Shown here one piece after another: positions 5,577 through 6,176 of a stretch of 6,176 nucleotides of DNA; position 1 is the stretch's first letter, and every line of letters begins with the position of its first letter. Source of the stretch: an uncultured Clostridia bacterium (GTDB lineage Bacteria > Bacillota > Clostridia > Oscillospirales > CAG-272); contig CAMGRB010000094.1 of the NCBI GenBank assembly GCA_946061315.1, positions 1 through 6,176 of the forward strand, given 5' to 3'. Under the pieces are notes generated by a model. It saw only the letters and a program-made list of their open reading frames with translations. It searched no databases and was not told where the DNA came from. The translations under genes were made by a program, and so were the position numbers.

Positions 5577-6176
5577 AGCACACCAACAGACACTAAAGAC
5601 GTTACCGACACGCAAAGCGAAAGCGATACGGGTAACAATACAGACACACAGAGCGACACCGATACAGGGAGCGCTACGGACACACAGCGTGAAACCGAAA
5701 TCGTCACCGGAACGGGAACTGTAACCGATACGGAAAACGACGAGACTGAACAAAACGTTACGTTTGATGAAAAGATTTTATTCAACATAAATCCTTGGGA
5801 CGATGCACCGTATAATTCAAATTTTATCATGGGGCAAAATGAACGCCTTTACACTATTAACGAATACGGAGAGAGAAATCTCATCTATATGCCGGAAACC
5901 TATACCTACTACATCTGCGTTGAATATGATTTACCCGGAGTATTTTATCACAACTCTGGTATTTACTATAAAGACGATCCTTTTATTGAAAAATACGGTC
6001 CTTTGTACTATTTCGATATTATAACCAAGGGTGTACAAAAGATAATATCGGAAAACGTGGAGCAAATTCCGCTTACCCCTTCAAGCATTGTGTTTGTATA
6101 TGATAGCTTCAGCGAGTTTGCAAGCATTCAGAGGGAGGGCTTGCACGGACTTTTCGGCGACGAATACGTAATAAGG
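5511..6176 (+). CDS. surface lipoprotein of unknown function, family member 2, N-terminal part (3' end outside window)
   Basis: An open frame of 222 codons runs off the right edge without a stop. Residues 1-20 are the same signal peptide and FASC lipobox as in the upstream paralogue. Residues 21-83 are a Thr/Asp/Ser/Glu linker, about ten residues longer than in protein 1, with three TDTxxx hexads (44-61) and a TGTGTVTDT stretch (66-74). An ectodomain begins at VTFDEKI (83-89), with NEYGERNLIYMPE (117-129), YYICVEYD (133-140), and SIQREGLHGLFGD (205-217) just before the edge. These align with unit B of protein 1 better than with unit A. Only one cysteine (Cys136) follows Cys20, so the many cysteines of protein 1 are not conserved. 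Whether this gene also has two units cannot be seen. It has its own promoter and GGAGG site. Function is unknown; cell-surface anchoring is inferred from the lipobox. Confidence 0.9.
   Translation, partial: MKKFIVIALAILAILCFASCDESTPTDTKDVTDTQSESDTGNNTDTQSDTDTGSATDTQRETEIVTGTGTVTDTENDETEQNVTFDEKILFNINPWDDAPYNSNFIMGQNERLYTINEYGERNLIYMPETYTYYICVEYDLPGVFYHNSGIYYKDDPFIEKYGPLYYFDIITKGVQKIISENVEQIPLTPSSIVFVYDSFSEFASIQREGLHGLFGDEYVIR
5640..5693 (+). repeat. three degenerate 18-bp repeats in the linker of lipoprotein 2
   Basis: Three successive in-frame 18-bp units (5640-5657, 5658-5675, 5676-5693) encode TDTQSD, TDTGSA and TDTQRE. They correspond to the TDTESD units of lipoprotein 1, but the copy number and sequence differ. 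Confidence 0.75.

Noticed and set aside
5459..5830. A 123-codon antisense open frame rich in SVSV/PVPV repeats across the start of lipoprotein gene 2
   Set aside because: It is the reverse-strand reading of the TDT-repeat linker. It lacks a plausible ribosome binding site and family signature, and the plus strand holds a clear lipoprotein gene.

Overview
The window looks like chromosomal DNA of a low-to-moderate GC Firmicute, most likely an uncultured Clostridia (Oscillospiraceae/Eubacteriales-type) bacterium. The basis is the RimI-TsaD pair followed by a DnaD-domain protein and a DnaC/DnaI-type helicase loader, the strong GGAGG ribosome binding sites, and lipoproteins with Ser/Thr/Asp-rich linkers. 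Placement below class level is inference. There is no tRNA, rRNA, CRISPR array, transposase or integrase.

Left half (1-3256), housekeeping, all on the plus strand and probably one transcript: the 3' end of a RimI-type acetyltransferase (open at the left edge), tsaD (t6A37 tRNA modification), a winged-helix protein with two DnaD-type domains, and a DnaC/DnaI-like AAA+ ATPase. The last two overlap by 4 nt (ATGA) and are probably translationally coupled. A strong 12-bp intrinsic terminator at 3225-3256 closes the unit. RimI and TsaD modify proteins and tRNA of the translation apparatus. The DnaD-like and DnaC-like proteins are expected to act together in loading the replicative helicase.

Right half (3257-6176), accessory: two tandem, same-strand paralogous lipoprotein genes of unknown function, each with its own sigma-A-type promoter. 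The first (3363-5309, 648 aa) has a signal peptide, a TDTESD-repeat linker and two diverged copies (A, B) of a roughly 260-residue ectodomain unit. The second (from 5511) runs off the right edge after 222 codons. The 5' leader and signal peptide of the two genes are nearly identical in DNA (6 differences in 112 bp, with a 63-bp perfect run), while the ectodomains have diverged strongly. The visible ectodomain of the second gene resembles unit B of the first more than unit A. This suggests a modular, duplicating surface-lipoprotein family with a shared expression and export cassette. It is the most interesting part of the window.

No gene-free stretch exceeds about 200 bp. The longest (5310-5510) holds a weak terminator-like hairpin, AT-rich DNA and the second lipoprotein promoter.
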